From assembly GCA_038872535.1 (NCBI GenBank), contig JAVZJY010000061.1, positions 1 to 5,201 of the forward strand: a DNA stretch of 5,201 nucleotides. The letters run 5' to 3'. Below the pieces are notes generated by a model that saw only the letters and a program-made list of their open reading frames with translations, made no database searches and was not told the DNA's origin. This DNA is from JASEJA01 sp038872535. Its GTDB lineage: Archaea; Thermoproteota; Bathyarchaeia; Bathyarchaeales; Bathycorpusculaceae. The translations under genes and the position numbers were made by a program. This document shows, piece by piece, positions 5,170-5,201 of this stretch (positions are counted from its first letter, which is position 1; the number at the start of each line of letters is the position of its first letter).

Positions 5170-5201
5170 CAAAGAACAGTAAGTTGTTTTAGCCATGAAG
5201 T

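Overview
The window looks archaeal. The reasons are an archaeal-type TrmI tRNA methyltransferase, a tetrahydromethanopterin-linked formaldehyde-activating enzyme (Fae) domain, TATA/BRE-like boxes about 25 bases ahead of short leaders, Shine-Dalgarno (SD) sites of the GGAGGTGA type, frequent TTG starts, and a sequon-rich surface protein with a C-terminal anchor. DNA composition is moderate to AT-rich. A Bathyarchaeia-like or related Thermoproteota/TACK lineage would fit, but this is an inference from protein style and not a demonstrated placement.

Layout: three genes on the minus strand read leftward as a probable operon from a promoter near 3070. In order of transcription they are (i) 3027-1549, a 492-residue protein whose N-terminal ~296 residues are a DapA/N-acetylneuraminate-lyase-family class I pyruvate aldolase and whose C-terminal ~178 residues are a complete Fae domain, (ii) 1539-763, TrmI, and (iii) 709 to beyond the left edge, an M24-family (Xaa-Pro aminopeptidase/creatinase-like) metallopeptidase cut by the window. 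Divergent from them, from 3174 (or 3168) to 4460 on the plus strand, is a ~428-residue protein I do not recognise, with a helical N-terminus and a possible alpha/beta-barrel core. Converging on it, 5158-4475 on the minus strand encodes a secreted, heavily sequon-decorated protein with a coiled-coil stalk and a C-terminal membrane anchor.

The main discovery candidate is the aldolase-Fae fusion. Fae condenses formaldehyde with tetrahydromethanopterin (H4MPT), and the known archaeal Fae fusion partner is hexulose-6-phosphate synthase (Hps), itself an aldolase that releases or fixes formaldehyde. Here a different, Schiff-base pyruvate aldolase occupies the partner position. The arginine that binds the carboxylate of aspartate semialdehyde in true dihydrodipicolinate synthase is replaced by cysteine, which argues against a lysine-biosynthesis role. 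An attractive inference is an enzyme that cleaves a 2-oxo acid to pyruvate plus formaldehyde (for example 4-hydroxy-2-oxobutanoate), or runs in reverse, and channels the C1 unit to or from methylene-H4MPT. The divergent promoter region of only ~140 bases carries an imperfect inverted repeat around the operon's TATA box that could be an operator. No RNA genes, insertion sequences, CRISPR arrays or long repeats were seen.
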